Positions 32,359-32,384 of a stretch of DNA of 32,384 bases are shown in pieces. The DNA lies in assembly GCA_025054695.1 (NCBI GenBank), contig JANWZI010000045.1, forward strand, positions 1 through 32,384. Reading direction: 5' to 3'. Each line of letters opens with the position of its first letter. The stretch's first letter is position 1. Position numbers and translations under genes: made by a program. This stretch comes from Myxococcota bacterium (GTDB taxonomy: Bacteria; Myxococcota_A; Polyangia; Polyangiales; JANWZI01). Under the pieces are notes generated by a model. It was not told where the DNA came from. It made no database searches and worked only from the letters and a program-made list of their open reading frames with translations.

Positions 32359-32384
32359 CCTTCCGGGCTGCACACCCCCCGAGG

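Overview
The window is about 32 kb of very GC-rich (roughly 70%) bacterial chromosome with tightly packed genes. Several traits point to a large-genome myxobacterium-like delta-lineage organism (order Polyangiales or close kin): three eukaryotic-type Ser/Thr kinases, many lipoproteins with Asp/Gly-rich linkers after the lipobox, Cys-rich surface proteins, PEGA domains, and strong use of G or C at third codon positions. This assignment is inferred from gene style. No rRNA, tRNA, CRISPR array, integrase or insertion sequence was seen.

Layout. 1-2263 (minus): three overlapping lipoprotein genes, the last running off the left edge. 2474-5504 (plus): two zinc-ribbon Ser/Thr kinases. 5514-7072 (minus): clpP followed by a one-base-overlapping histidine phosphatase. 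7204-9746 (plus): a NagZ-type hexosaminidase coupled to an outer-membrane protein. 9954-19263 (minus): a transmembrane Ser/Thr kinase with an external PEGA domain, then a TPR/PEGA membrane protein and three lipoproteins with beta-propeller-like C-termini; several of these overlap by 4 bases. 19486-20016 (plus): a SpoU/TrmH methyltransferase. 20161-21684 (minus): a protein that looks like a CARF domain fused to a PD-(D/E)XK nuclease, similar in plan to Card1/Can2 (DUF1887). 21769-22407 (plus): a Cys-rich lipoprotein. 22427-26568 (minus): an aminotransferase and a TPR plus polytopic membrane protein. 26966-31695 (plus): a CorC/HlyC-type CBS protein, a glutathione peroxidase, a membrane protein with a discoidin-like C-terminus and a YfhO-like membrane protein. 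31968-32300 (minus): a four-helix-bundle protein.

Two things stand out. The first is the CARF-nuclease at 20161-21684, which sits alone with no CRISPR array, cas gene or cyclic-oligonucleotide synthase in view. The second is a family of five intergenic arrays built on a degenerate hexamer, GAGNCC (9795, 17394, 23716, 26676, 31743). They lie only between genes, and the largest carries a recent-looking 30-bp duplication.

The minus-strand kinase/PEGA/lipoprotein block could be a surface-sensing or envelope module in which a kinase with an extracytoplasmic domain is genetically linked to surface lipoproteins; that link is inferred from gene order only.
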